Assembly: GCA_910575505.1 (NCBI GenBank)
Contig: CAJTFK010000023.1
Span: 1-64,000 of the forward strand
Reading direction: 5' to 3'
Length of the DNA stretch: 64,000 nucleotides
DNA from: Oscillospiraceae bacterium
GTDB lineage: Bacteria > Bacillota > Clostridia > Oscillospirales > Oscillospiraceae
Shown here piece after piece: positions 46,642-55,584 of this stretch; within the stretch, counting starts at the first letter, position 1; each line of letters opens with the position of its first letter. Position numbers and translations under genes: made by a program. The notes beneath the pieces are model-generated. The model was not told the origin of the DNA and did no database searches. It saw only the letters and a program-made list of their open reading frames with translations.

Positions 46642-46850
46642 AGTCCTGCTGTAGGGTCCACGAATGTGGTCCTCCCTATCGGGCCGGTTTGACCGGCTCT
46701 GCTCCGGCGTACCGTCCGGCCGCCATATTTCTCTTGGAAGCGCAGGAAAATACGTCAGTTTAGATTCAGCGTCAATGCGGCTTTCTGCATGTGAGGCCAA
46801 GGGATAGCAGCGGTATGGAACGGCTGTCACAGGGCTGGCTTGGATTATGT
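46642..46850 (+). ncRNA. Unassigned structured RNA, possibly 6S-like
   Basis: No open frame of interest exists here. Downstream of a good promoter the sequence can close on itself: CAGTCCTG near 46647 pairs with CAGGGCTG near 46828, which would give an RNA of about 200 bases. Inside are a GCCGGT / ACCGGC hairpin and a CCGGC-rich stem. Size and closed-rod shape suggest 6S RNA, but the inner bubble cannot be confirmed by eye. I find no tmRNA, SRP or RNase P motifs. The 193-bp array begins just after it. Confidence 0.35.
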
Positions 46851-46884
46851 TTTTGATTCATGAAAGCCGCATATGTTCACACGG

Positions 46885-47268
46885 AGACGTATCGAAGTGG
46901 TCATAACGAGCCTGACTCGAAAACGAGTGACCACTTTGGAACAGCTTTTCTGAAAAACCTTGATTTTTCAAGGCTTTGGGGGTATCATCAAGAGGAAAAA
47001 CTTTTGTAGTTCTCTCCATCAGTTCTCTCCTTTTTCCGAGGCGTTTTTTGAGGGCTGATGTTGCGAAAAATACACGCAGCGGTATCGAAGTGGTCATAAC
47101 GGGGCTGACTCGAAAACGAGTGACCACTTTGGAACTGTTTTTCTGAAAACCCTTGATTTTTCAAGGCTTTGGAGGTATCATCAAGGAGAAAAATTTTTGT
47201 AGTTCTCTCCATCAGTTCTCTCCTTTTTCCGGGGTACTTTTTGAGGGCTGATGTTGCGAAAAATACAC
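46885..47268 (+). repeat. 193-bp tandem repeat carrying 5' halves of tRNA-Ser
   Basis: The motif TATCGAAGTGGTCATAAC recurs at 46890, 47083 and 47276, exactly 193 bases apart. The third unit is the true tRNA-Ser. The first two have its 5' part up to the anticodon loop, then depart into ACGAGTGACCACTTTGG and lack variable and T arms. In each unit AAGTGGTCA is complementary to the following TGACCACTT. The units also share a CCTTGA / TCAAGG hairpin and a block of about 100 bases between. The first unit is the most decayed. Minus-strand frames of 89-100 residues here come from the repeats and are probably not genes. Confidence 0.85.
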
Positions 47269-47357
47269 GCAGCGGTATCGAAGTGGTCATAACGGGGCTG
47301 ACTCGAAATCAGTTTGGGAGCAATCCCACGAGGGTTCGAATCCCTCCCGCTGCGCCA
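47269..47357 (+). tRNA. tRNA-Ser (CGA)
   Basis: The acceptor arms GCAGCGG and CCGCTGC pair perfectly, followed by discriminator G and an encoded CCA. The anticodon arm is CTGA-CTCGAAA-TCAG, giving anticodon CGA. A long variable arm (GGGA / TCCC) and a T arm GAGGG-TTCGAAT-CCCTC mark a class II tRNA, as expected for serine. It is the last unit of the 193-bp array, and its 3' end borders the integrative element. Confidence 0.93.
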
Positions 47358-47413
47358 GAAAAAGAGGTCAAAAAAGATTTTTGGTGAAAAAACTGAGAGA
47401 TTTCAAGACCTCA

Positions 47414-47446
47414 GAGGCCCTTGGATAACGAAAATCCAAGGGCCTC
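47414..47446 (+). terminator. Terminator after tRNA-Ser
   Basis: A perfect 13-bp stem (GAGGCCCTTGGAT and complement) with a 7-base loop, followed by an AT-rich tail ending in TTTT. Confidence 0.8.
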
Positions 47447-47479
47447 AAAATTTAGATTTTTCCCCACCTCCTATTCACT

Positions 47480-47852
47480 CAGGCAGGACTTAAACCTGCG
47501 GCACAACAGTCAGAAGTCTATCGCAGTATCCATGAAACATTGGAAAACTTCAGCATTACCAGTGAACGGCAGGAGCATCTGAGCTCTGCGGCGGAACAAA
47601 TAGAGCGCACTATCCCTGATTTGGAGGATCGAGTTGACATTTCCTTGCAAAAAGAGGAAGAATTTTGTGACTCACTCGATCCTGAACAAAGCGGTTATAC
47701 ATTTTTTATAGAATAACAACCCCACAGATGAACGATGGAAATGCCCGGAATCCACCGTGGGACCAATCGAACGCAGCGTCCCGGATCTGGAGGCGCTGGC
47801 AGAGGCGTCCAACCAAAAAGAGTTTGAGTTTGCGGCTATAGAGCCCCCGTGA
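47480..47852 (+). pseudogene. Decayed gene fragments at the element end
   Basis: One plus-strand frame (about 47480-47716) reads as a helical, Glu/Ser-rich tail (ETLENFSITSERQEHLSS, then RTIPDLEDRVDISLQKEEEF) without a start. A second (about 47735-47852) ends EFEFAAIEPP. Both contain the pattern Ile-Glu-Arg-(Thr/Ser)-(Ile/Val)-Pro-Asp-Leu-Glu, so they look like remnants of the same family. They lie between the tRNA and the first intact cargo gene. Confidence 0.45.
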
Positions 47853-47911
47853 GAGGGCGGGATGCAGTTAAGTTAAAACCCAATATTTGTACCAGTTAAG
47901 GCCGTTTCCCT

Positions 47912-47935
47912 GAAAAAAGGGCAGCGCCTTTTTTC
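47912..47935. terminator. Hairpin terminator before the cargo operon
   Basis: GAAAAAAGG / CCTTTTTTC perfect stem with a 6-base loop; works on either strand. Confidence 0.6.
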
Positions 47936-47988
47936 GTTTTGTCCTCTTTTCAGGGATTGGAAATACCAAAACAGGAGGACAGAAGAAT

Positions 47989-48276
47989 ATGGCACGATAT
48001 TTCATGGGCGATACCCGCCGCCCCATGCGAGCCCAACGAAGCGGGTCGCATGGGGAAAGGAGGAGCAGCGCAGTGAGCGAGCCCTGCCGCTTGCGGCGGG
48101 GCGGGGGATACGGAGCTTGCGACGACGCGATGATGGACCCGTCCAGATCGCCGTCTACCCGCATTGACACCCGGAAAAAGAGGCCCCAGAAGAAGCTGCC
48201 CTGCAACCGGCCCGCCAAGCCGAGGCAGCGTGAGTGGGAGATGAAAGAGGGCTTTGAGGAGGGCGGCGGCGTATGA
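47989..48276 (+). CDS. Small basic protein with an in-frame repeat copy
   Basis: The 95-residue protein starts MARYFMGDTRR, with AGGAGGACAG upstream. Codons from about 11 to 47 are copy 1 of the two-hairpin repeat (encoding QRSGSHGERRSS through GACDDA). After the insert it resumes with a basic tail (RKKRPQKKLPCNRPAKP). Without the repeat the protein would be about 58 residues. The stop overlaps the ATG of the next gene. Function unknown. Confidence 0.6.
   Translation: MARYFMGDTRRPMRAQRSGSHGERRSSAVSEPCRLRRGGGYGACDDAMMDPSRSPSTRIDTRKKRPQKKLPCNRPAKPRQREWEMKEGFEEGGGV
48021..48129 (+). repeat. Two-hairpin interspersed repeat, copy 1
   Basis: Hairpin 1: CCCCATGCGA / TCGCATGGGG, loop GCCCAACGAAGCGGG. 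Hairpin 2: GCCCTGCCGC with GGCGGGGC. Ends GCTTGCGACGACGCG. Lies inside the small basic protein gene and keeps its frame open. Confidence 0.9.
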
Positions 48277-49493
48277 GTTATGTGATCCAAGCGGTTATGA
48301 GCAACCCCCGACGTCCGGAATGCGATCAGATCACTATCCCCTTTCCCATTCCCGTTGACCAGTACGATAAGACCATTGAGATGCTCCAGGCAATTGACCT
48401 GGGCTTTTCCGTCAACCGGGACTGCACTGTGGATGAAGTAAACAGCCGGTACAGCGTGCTGAACACCCTGGTGGGTACGCTGGTCAATATCGATCAGCTG
48501 GACTACCTGGCGAAACGGCTGGACGGCTTCTGCGCCGGCGAGGTCAGTCAGTTCCAGGCTATGGCTCACAAGCTGGGGCTGTCCGACATCAAGGACTTGA
48601 TCAACCTGACGCACTGTTGCCAGCAGGCAACGGTCATTACGGATTTCTCTGATCTGGAGGCCGTAGGGCGCAGCCATTATATGAACCTGAATGGCGGCAA
48701 TGCCGGGTTGGAGGAGCCGGAAAATCTGGATGGCGCCGAAACCGCCTGGCTGCTGATCGATGGCGGCGGTGAGACCGTTACCCCCTTCGGCGTGGTCTAC
48801 GACAACGGCATGAAGCTGGAACCGGTCTACAACGGACACCAGTTCCCCGTATATCCTTACGACAGCCTTTTTATGGTGTTGGAGATCACGCCGAAGCGGG
48901 GGCTGGCAGAGGGGAAAAATCCGGAGTACCTGTACCTCCCCACCGCGGAACACCAGATCGAGCGGACACTACTCCGCGTTGGCATCACCTCGCCGCACGA
49001 TGCCCAGATAAGCATCGACTGCAATGAGCTGCCGGAAAAAGTGGATGAGGCGCTGGATATTGAGTATCTGAGCGGTGACGATCTCCCAGCCCTGAACCGG
49101 ATGTGCCAGGCTATCAAGCCGCTGAAGAAGGCGGATATGGAGAAGCTGAATGCGGTAGTGCTGTTTGCGGAGGCTGGAGACATGATGGCCGTCCGCCAGC
49201 TGGCGGAAAACCTGGACCTGTTTGACTTTGTCCCCGGCCTCCAAACCCCGGAGGAATACGGCAGGCACATGATCCGGGAGTCCGGTCATTTCGACTACGA
49301 CGAAAACCTGGAGGGCTTCTACGACTACCGCCGCTACGGTGAACAGCAGCTCCGGCAGGAAGGCGGGCAGTTCAACGAATGCGGCTATGTGGTGTACCAG
49401 GGCACAATGCCGCTGGAGGAGCTGATGATGAAGGACCCCGCTGAGAAGCATCAGCGGGAACAGGGACTCAAAATGGGAGGGTTGGCGCAATGA
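48273..49493 (+). CDS. Two-module ArdA-like antirestriction-type protein
   Basis: The 406-residue protein has two parts resembling the ArdA fold: an N-terminal one (LNTLVGTLVNIDQLDYLAKRLDG region, then SDLEAVGRSHYM) and a C-terminal one (LPALNRMCQAIKPL, TPEEYGRHMIRESG). ArdA proteins mimic DNA and block type I restriction during transfer; the product is acidic as expected. It ends KMGGLAQ because its last codons hold the ribosome site of the next gene. It overlaps the small basic gene by 4 bases. The family call is by pattern. Confidence 0.65.
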   Translation: MSYVIQAVMSNPRRPECDQITIPFPIPVDQYDKTIEMLQAIDLGFSVNRDCTVDEVNSRYSVLNTLVGTLVNIDQLDYLAKRLDGFCAGEVSQFQAMAHKLGLSDIKDLINLTHCCQQATVITDFSDLEAVGRSHYMNLNGGNAGLEEPENLDGAETAWLLIDGGGETVTPFGVVYDNGMKLEPVYNGHQFPVYPYDSLFMVLEITPKRGLAEGKNPEYLYLPTAEHQIERTLLRVGITSPHDAQISIDCNELPEKVDEALDIEYLSGDDLPALNRMCQAIKPLKKADMEKLNAVVLFAEAGDMMAVRQLAENLDLFDFVPGLQTPEEYGRHMIRESGHFDYDENLEGFYDYRRYGEQQLRQEGGQFNECGYVVYQGTMPLEELMMKDPAEKHQREQGLKMGGLAQ

Positions 49494-50201
49494 ATCTGCG
49501 AATGTGGAAAGGTACCCTTGACTCCGAGGCGGCAACCATCACTTTTCCAACGACTCTGGATGAGGTTCAGAAGGAAATGAGAGGTTTAGAGGAGTTTGGT
49601 AAGCAGTACGGGCCGGTGAGAGGCGTTAGTGGTGAAGGCCGGCATAAGTTCTGACCGGGCGTATCAGCGTCAATGACCTGAATACAGAGAGCGGAATCCA
49701 GAACCTTAATCGGCTGGCCGAAGTGATAGACCATATGGACAGCAAAAGGCTGGAGTTTCTCAGTGGGGTGCTGGCACTGGAACGAGCCAAAAAACTGGAT
49801 GATGTTCTGCGCGCCGTGGGTAGCCTGGATCAGTATGAAATATTCCCCAAGATCAAGACAGACGAGGATCTGGGACATTTTCTGGTGGATACTGCGCCGC
49901 TCTGGAGGTGGAAGAACCGTCCACCTTCACCGAGGCCCTTGATATGGCCATCGACATCGATGACTATGAGCTGATCTCCAGCAGCGAACGGGAGTATGGC
50001 CGTCAGGCCCTGCGCCGCATGGGTGCAAACGACGAAGTTCTGGAGGCCATAGAAGGCTGCACTGATTTTGACCGGCTGGGCAGTGAGATGATGGATGAGG
50101 ACGGCGTTCGGCAAACCGGGTTCGGTCTGGTGCGCCGGCTGAGTAAGCCCTTTCCTCCTGAGCAAGAGCCGGACCAGCAGATGGGAGGTCTATCATGTTA
50201 A
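49490..50201 (+). pseudogene. Broken ArdA-like gene
   Basis: Starting at ATG 49490 the frame stops at about 49654, reopens for a stretch with the ArdA-like pattern (NRLAEVIDHMDSKRLEF, then TDEDLGHFLVD), and near 49900 shifts frame into TEALDMAIDIDDYELISS, continuing to 50201. The same order is intact in the next gene, whose C-terminus is nearly the same (SKPFPPEQEPDQQMGG versus SKPFPPAPEIGQ). So this is a decayed paralogue produced by tandem duplication. Its last bases still supply the ribosome site for the next gene. Confidence 0.75.
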
Positions 50202-51319
50202 AGCTGAATATATCCAGCGGCAGGGTACTTGAACAGTTGAAACTGCCGGTGCGGCTGGATGAATTCAAACGGAAAGTTGATGAAATTCGTGCGGCGGGCC
50301 AACCCAATATCGCACCCACGGTATTGAACGCTGACAGTTCCGTCCCCGCACTCAACTGGCATCTCCAGCAAACCAGGCTGGACAGCAATTCCACGCTCCA
50401 GAAGCTGAACCAGCTGGCGGAGACAATAGACGGGATGAACGCGGCGGAACACTACCATCTGTCCAAGTCTCTGGACCCGGAGTCTCAACAGAGTCTGGAC
50501 GATGTGCTTCGGATCGCCGCCCATATCAAACCGGCCAGCCTGGATTGCTACGAGGTCATTCCAGGTGTGACCTCCCACCAGGAGCTGGGCAGATGGCTGG
50601 TGGAGCATGACCGTCTGGAGGATAAGGTACCGGAGACTCTGCGGCCCTACCTGGACTATCGCTCCATCGGCATCGACTACTGCAACAGCCATGAGGGAGA
50701 GTTCCTGGCCGACAGCAACACCGGGATTCAGTCAGGCGCTATGGAGCAGGTCTTGGAAGAGCAGGGCGTCCTCCGCCTGACGCTTTCCACAGCAAAGGGT
50801 ACATTCCCCCTCAGCTTTCCCGCCTCGGACGAGCGGCTGGAGCAGGCAAAAAGGGCGCTGGACGTGGAGGACTTCGCCCAGGCCGAAATCACCGCCGTCA
50901 AGTTCTCCTCTCCGTATCTGGACGGCCTCCTCCCGCTGGATACAATCACTGTGGAAGACGCCAATACGCTGGCGCTGTGCCTTCAGGAGATGGAGCAGGA
51001 GGACGGGGAACTGATGAAGTTCTGCGCTGTTCTGGAGGTGGAACAGCCGGGTGCCTTCACGGAAGCCGTCAGCATCGCCATGGACCGGGACGACTATGAA
51101 CTGGTCCCGGAGGACATGGATGAGTATGGGAAGCAGGTGCTTCGGCGCGTCGGGGCGGACGATGAAGTCATTGATACCATCGACGGGTATATGGATTTTT
51201 CCCGTCTGGGCGAGGACTCCATGGCAGAGGACGGCGTCCGGCGGACGGAGTTCGGTCTGGCGCGCCGCCTGAGCAAGCCTTTCCCTCCCGCACCGGAGAT
51301 TGGGCAGGCAATGATATAA
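50195..51319 (+). CDS. ArdA-like antirestriction-type protein
   Basis: The 374-residue acidic protein has the ArdA-like module (LNQLAETIDGMNAAEHYHL, then SHQELGRWLVEHD) and a second part ending DDYELVPEDMDEYGKQVLRRVGADDEV. The C-terminal third has an intact counterpart in the broken gene just upstream. Start ATG 50195 lies 10 bases after the GGGAGG inside that pseudogene. Likely role is protection of incoming DNA; not proven. Confidence 0.65.
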   Translation: MLKLNISSGRVLEQLKLPVRLDEFKRKVDEIRAAGQPNIAPTVLNADSSVPALNWHLQQTRLDSNSTLQKLNQLAETIDGMNAAEHYHLSKSLDPESQQSLDDVLRIAAHIKPASLDCYEVIPGVTSHQELGRWLVEHDRLEDKVPETLRPYLDYRSIGIDYCNSHEGEFLADSNTGIQSGAMEQVLEEQGVLRLTLSTAKGTFPLSFPASDERLEQAKRALDVEDFAQAEITAVKFSSPYLDGLLPLDTITVEDANTLALCLQEMEQEDGELMKFCAVLEVEQPGAFTEAVSIAMDRDDYELVPEDMDEYGKQVLRRVGADDEVIDTIDGYMDFSRLGEDSMAEDGVRRTEFGLARRLSKPFPPAPEIGQAMI

Positions 51320-51393
51320 AAAGTTTTTGTAGACTTTCGCCGGGAGTTGTGGTATCTATTGTTGCTGACCAAAAACGAAAGGGAGTGAAACCG

Positions 51394-52620
51394 TTGCAAA
51401 TCAACATTTACAAGGACAAAATGCTGGGGGCTCGCCTGTTCGGGGCCTCGGTGCTGTACAGTGCCGCGCCCATCCCCCGCGAGGATGCGCCTCAGGTGAC
51501 CGGTACAAATCCCAGCTTGGCGGAGTTCTGTGCTGAGGAAAAGATCCGCTGCCCTGAAACGCCTATCCGCCATCAGTTGTGCCCCGCATCCCCCGAGGAT
51601 GCGGGGCTTTTTTATGCTCAGACGCCGGATAGGGATAGGAAAGGGCCCCCACCGGAGCCCCGCGCAGCGGGTCCGGTGGGGAAAGGAAGAAGGAACGAAG
51701 CGGGTGGAGTTTTCGCCGCCAGGCGGAAACGGAACAGAGCGGAGTTTCTTCTGACGCGGTGGCCCAGAGGCCCCGAGGAGCTGAACACCCAGGAGTTCCG
51801 GGATGAGCTGGACAAGGTGGTGAACGATCTTCGCAAGGGAGTCCTGAAAGACCTCCCCTCCATGCGGCGGTACTGCTATGGCAGTAAGGGCGCCATTGCC
51901 GGCGGCTCCTGCTGCCAGAACTACGGCTTCACGCTGGAGACGGGACGGTATCTCTACCGCCTGCGTTGCAATCCCATAGAGGGCGACTATCAGTGTTATC
52001 TCAGCTGCTTCGATAAACAGGCTCAGCAGATGGGACTGACGGAACAGGGGCGCCAGTCGCTCCAAAACGCCGCTGGGCCCACACTCCCCCATAGCTATGA
52101 GTGGTATGTGATCGAACACATCAACACGCATGAGCGGCAGGTGACCCACCAGCTCCCGCTGGAGGAGGCCATACAGTTATACGCCGGTCTTGACTGTGAG
52201 GATAAGCGGCTGGGGGTCACCAAGGACGGCATCGCCGCGGTGGATCTGGCCATCCATTGGGATGGCCGGGAGTGGCTGTCAGAGGACCGGCTGAGGATGG
52301 ACGAATTCAAGGATGACCCGGTGACGGCGGAGGCTGCCGCCCGTCTCCGGCAGGTACTGGACGAAAGCCCAGCTGTCGGGCGGGTCACCTTCGCCAGCGG
52401 GGAACGGTGGAACTATACTGACCCGGAGAAATATCTCCAGGCCGTCCGTGAGGAGCTGCCCTGCCATGCCGCCACCGGCTTCCGCTGTGAAACCCTGAGC
52501 GATGACCCGGAAATCCGCAAGGCCGTGGACGATATGTTCTGCGACCTGTATGGTGAGGAGAATCCCCGCCAGATCGAGGACTATGGTGGTACCGGCATGA
52601 CGATGGGGGGAGTCACCTGA
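51394..52620 (+). CDS. ICE-associated unknown protein with an in-frame repeat copy
   Basis: I use TTG 51394 (MQINIYKD), with AAAGGGAG upstream, rather than the frame opening at 51349. The ~408-residue protein has an N-terminal LFGASVLYSAAPIPRED part like large-polyvalent-protein-associated domains of clostridial elements, a conserved block (PEELNTQEFRDELDKVV, GSCCQNYGF, RLRCNP, GDYQCYLSCFDKQAQ) and a longer C-terminal half. Codons at about 51647-51765 are repeat copy 2, sitting where relatives have an unrelated HVRMDFG-type segment. A terminator-like hairpin (51581-51613) lies within the coding part. Confidence 0.65.
   Translation: MQINIYKDKMLGARLFGASVLYSAAPIPREDAPQVTGTNPSLAEFCAEEKIRCPETPIRHQLCPASPEDAGLFYAQTPDRDRKGPPPEPRAAGPVGKGRRNEAGGVFAARRKRNRAEFLLTRWPRGPEELNTQEFRDELDKVVNDLRKGVLKDLPSMRRYCYGSKGAIAGGSCCQNYGFTLETGRYLYRLRCNPIEGDYQCYLSCFDKQAQQMGLTEQGRQSLQNAAGPTLPHSYEWYVIEHINTHERQVTHQLPLEEAIQLYAGLDCEDKRLGVTKDGIAAVDLAIHWDGREWLSEDRLRMDEFKDDPVTAEAAARLRQVLDESPAVGRVTFASGERWNYTDPEKYLQAVREELPCHAATGFRCETLSDDPEIRKAVDDMFCDLYGEENPRQIEDYGGTGMTMGGVT
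51581..51613 (+). terminator. Terminator-like hairpin inside a coding sequence
   Basis: GCCCCGCATCC / GGATGCGGGGC, 5-base loop, then T6: a textbook terminator. The same bases encode Pro-Ala-Ser-Pro-Glu-Asp-Ala-Gly-Leu-Phe, a conserved segment, so it may be chance or an in-gene attenuator. Confidence 0.5.
51647..51765 (+). repeat. Two-hairpin interspersed repeat, copy 2
   Basis: Hairpin 1: CCCCACCGGA / TCCGGTGGGG, loop GCCCCGCGCAGCGGG. Hairpin 2: GTTTTCGCC / GGCGGAAAC. Read through in a third reading frame relative to copies 1 and 6. Confidence 0.88.
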
Positions 52621-53634
52621 TGAAAGACCTTGTTCAATGTACGGTTTCCCGTAATGATTTCCAGCGGTGGCTGGACTGGGGAAACGCGCCTTTGACAATC
52701 TGCACGGGCGAGAAAGCCGTCACGATGCTCCTCAAAATCGAAAAGAAGCCGGTTGACTATCTGTACCAGACTGCCGTGGAAGCAGATGGCTGTATCTCCT
52801 GGAAAAACGGCCTGACGTTTTGCGGTGTACACGACATCGGAAAAAAGACACTGTATCTGACGAAGGGCCTGTCAACTATTCTTACAGACGGGCAGGCCCC
52901 GTTTGCGGCCAGGGCCATCCCCTCTGTGGTGGATGAGATATGCGGCAGAATCAACCAGTGCGTGGAGGAAACTATCGCCAATGACCGGAACAACCTGTCT
53001 GTCCAAGAGGTCACCAGCTGGCAGGCGGCGCGGGAGCTGAAAGAATACCTGGAGGATGGCGCGCACAGGGAAGCCATTGATTGGTTCTTTCGCGGCAGCG
53101 AGCCAGGTGGACAGTTTCACAGTGGCTACACCTTGGGCAATTTGCCGGAGGCCACTTTTATGGCCTGGCTCCAGAATCCGGAGGGCCTCGTTCAAACAGA
53201 GGCGGATCAGCATATTAAAATCAACCAAGAGAAATTCCTCCTGCAATTTCTGAAAAAACGATGCTCTGGTGGCGGAATATCAGGCGATAGTACAAGATAC
53301 TGACAGCCCCCTCCACCGGGTCAAGGCGATATCAGAGGCCATCAAAACCAGCGGCGCCAAGACGGTGACCGTTACTGTCCAGAAAAATGGAGAAGAACTG
53401 TCTTTCAGGACAGGAACCACTCCGTTAAGAGGACGCTACAACTCCTACAGCACCAGCCATATTGCCGCCGCTGACCGTCAGGAGTTCGAGCGGCTGTTTG
53501 GCCGCGGCGCCAATTACTGTGCGGAGGACATCACCAGAATTACCTACGGAAAAAAGACGCTCTATGAGACGCCGCCTATCCAGGCTGAGGATATGGCGGA
53601 ACGTATTGAAATGGGAGGAATGCAGCTTGGATAA
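52620..53634 (+). pseudogene. Unknown ICE gene with a one-base frameshift
   Basis: The first frame (ATG 52620, overlapping the previous stop) runs to 53303 and the second (from 53269) to 53634. At CTGAAAAAACGATGC (A6 run, about 53252-53257) removal of one A joins them: FLKKR becomes FLKNDALVAEYQ. The combined ~337-residue protein has LTICTGEKAVTM and TLYLTKGLST in the first part and RGANYCAEDITRITYG in the second. It is a homopolymer indel, an assembly error or, less likely, frameshifting. It ends MGGMQLG, carrying the next ribosome site. Confidence 0.6.
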
Positions 53635-54784
53635 CAGAGAACAGACATCGCCGGCCCAGGGCGAAAACACCCACGACTATACCGTCGATGAACTTCTCGC
53701 TCAGATGGAGCCGCAGTATCAGGCATATAAAAACACGATGCGCCAGTGCATCGCTGGCCTGACGGAACACGCCGCCCGGCTTGCCGCACAGGGTCAGGAA
53801 GAACAGCTGCCCACATTCCGCAGACTGCTCACAGATATGGCTGAGTTCTGGGGATTGGCTGAGGATGACACACCCAAGGGATACCGGGAGATGGTGGAGC
53901 AAATCGGCAGTACATTCGATCAGGCGGTATCCGCCGCCAGAGACTCCGGCGGCGCGCCTGAGCTGAGTGAACAGACCAGACAGAATATCCTCAGCGGCTT
54001 GGAACTCTACGCCCAGGAGATGCGGGCCAACGATGAGGAGCTGGAACAGTGGGCAGCGGAATGCGACAGCCTTGCGGGAAGTCTGAAGAAACAGTGGTAT
54101 CCGGCGCAGCCGGGGATGGAAATGAGCAAATACGATTTCTGGAACCTGATTGCCGGGGCGAAAGAGGAGTGCGGCCAGGACATGGACGCGTCCCTCCATT
54201 GGCTGTACGAACAGCTCGCCGCCCGCGGTCCGAAGCAGGCCCAGGATTTCCACGACATTCTGTATGGATACCAGAAGCTATCCTATCAATACGGCCTGTG
54301 GACCGCCGCCTCGCTGATGTGTGAAAATGTCTGCGACTACAATGACTTCTCCTACTTTAGAGGATGGCTCATCGCCCAGGGCAGGGAGGTCTATCTGGCG
54401 GCGCTGGCAGACCCGGACTCTCTGACAGATGTGGAAGCCTATGGAGGCTGTCAGTTTGAAGATCTGTACTACATTGGAGATGGAGTGCTGGAGGATATGA
54501 CCAGCCAGAACGCCTATGATAACACAGATCCTGACATGTATGAAGCACTGGTGGAGGAGCTGCGAAAGGACATCATCTATGGCGAGGGCGTCGATTATCC
54601 CTACGAATGGGGCGAAATTGAAGCCTATTTCCCCCGCCTGTGTGAGAAATACCTGGAGCCTGGCACAGTAGACTTCCATTTGAAGCATCACGATACAATG
54701 TTCTCCTCTGACTTCCCGGGAATCCAGGAGGCGCGTGAGGGCGGGCCCCCGCAGAGGAACGGGAAGGCCGGCTCTGGGCGGTAG
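53627..54784 (+). CDS. DUF4240-containing protein
   Basis: The start is TTG 53627 (MDNREQTS), because GGGAGG lies 9 bases upstream and the TTG overlaps the previous stop. The 385-residue protein has an N-terminal helical half and a DUF4240-like domain ([56 protein letters not shown]; about 160-330). The domain occurs in many bacteria without known function. The C-terminal end (GKAGSGR) differs from relatives, and the following gene begins in another frame as if a junction had been scrambled here. Confidence 0.65.
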   Translation: MDNREQTSPAQGENTHDYTVDELLAQMEPQYQAYKNTMRQCIAGLTEHAARLAAQGQEEQLPTFRRLLTDMAEFWGLAEDDTPKGYREMVEQIGSTFDQAVSAARDSGGAPELSEQTRQNILSGLELYAQEMRANDEELEQWAAECDSLAGSLKKQWYPAQPGMEMSKYDFWNLIAGAKEECGQDMDASLHWLYEQLAARGPKQAQDFHDILYGYQKLSYQYGLWTAASLMCENVCDYNDFSYFRGWLIAQGREVYLAALADPDSLTDVEAYGGCQFEDLYYIGDGVLEDMTSQNAYDNTDPDMYEALVEELRKDIIYGEGVDYPYEWGEIEAYFPRLCEKYLEPGTVDFHLKHHDTMFSSDFPGIQEAREGGPPQRNGKAGSGR

Positions 54785-55584
54785 TGGAGTGCAAGGCAGC
54801 AGAAGCGCTGACCCCTGTGGAACTGGACACTTTGACTGATTATCTGAGCGGGCAGATGTCTGATGGCTGGGGCGAGGGCTTTGAGCAGCGTGATATTGGC
54901 ATCGGAGATGGCTGTGAGCTGTATGTCCACCTGTGGCAGAGCAAGAACTGGAGCATCATGCCGGAGCAGGACCGCTTCGATCCCCACTTCTCTGAGCGGC
55001 TCCCGGATATGTGCTTCTCTGTCCTGCCGGAGGATGACTCCCTGATCTGCATTACCAGAGGCGCCGGCTATCAGGTGTCGGAGAACAGCAGTGAGAAACC
55101 CGGTCTGAACCGGCACATAGCGGACTACCGCAATCAATGCCGCGGAATCAGCAAGGCTCAAGAGCAGGCCATGCTGGGCGGCTGCCTGCGTGGCTGGGAC
55201 TCCCCCGCTGCTGATCCCAGGCACTACATCCAGGAACAGGCGCTGATGAAAAAAGCGGCTTCTGAACAGAAGTTGGCGGAGGGACTGCCGGAACTGTGCT
55301 TTTCCGTCCTGCCCAGCACTGGGGCGCTCATCTGTATCAAACGGGGCGAGAGCGGCTATTACCCCTCGGACTGGGATACCGGCGTCCCCGCCCAGAACCG
55401 GGAGCTGGCGGACTACAACAACCAGCGTCTCGGCGTCACCGGCGCCCAGCGGCTGGCAATGGAGGCCGGGTCTATGCATGGCTGGGACTGCCCTGCCGCT
55501 GATCCCAGGACCTATGAGCAGACCCTCCAGTCCCCCACTGATATGGAGGCTGGAGCGCCGATGGGAGGGATGACTCTTGGATAA
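54784..55584 (+). CDS. Unknown ICE protein with an internal duplication
   Basis: The 266-residue frame starts at GTG 54784, but the recognisable pattern ([15 protein letters not shown]) begins upstream in the same frame without a start, so the gene may be a 5'-truncated part of a larger one. It has a segment [12 protein letters not shown] seen in clostridial ICE proteins. Two tandem copies of an ~80-residue unit follow ([21 protein letters not shown] with [33 protein letters not shown] with [12 protein letters not shown]). It ends APMGGMTLG. Function unknown. Confidence 0.6.
   Translation: MECKAAEALTPVELDTLTDYLSGQMSDGWGEGFEQRDIGIGDGCELYVHLWQSKNWSIMPEQDRFDPHFSERLPDMCFSVLPEDDSLICITRGAGYQVSENSSEKPGLNRHIADYRNQCRGISKAQEQAMLGGCLRGWDSPAADPRHYIQEQALMKKAASEQKLAEGLPELCFSVLPSTGALICIKRGESGYYPSDWDTGVPAQNRELADYNNQRLGVTGAQRLAMEAGSMHGWDCPAADPRTYEQTLQSPTDMEAGAPMGGMTLG

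Noticed and set aside
46858..47290. Two similar minus-strand frames of 89-100 residues over the 193-bp array
   Set aside because: They are translations of the repeat units in antisense of tRNA-like DNA, lack ribosome sites, and owe their similarity to the repeat itself.
46885..47357. CRISPR-like periodic array
   Set aside because: The whole 193-bp unit repeats without unique spacers, and the last unit is a tRNA; no cas genes are present.
53250..53260. Programmed -1 frameshift site (A AAA AAC)
   Set aside because: The heptamer is out of phase with the upstream reading frame, and the needed change is +1.
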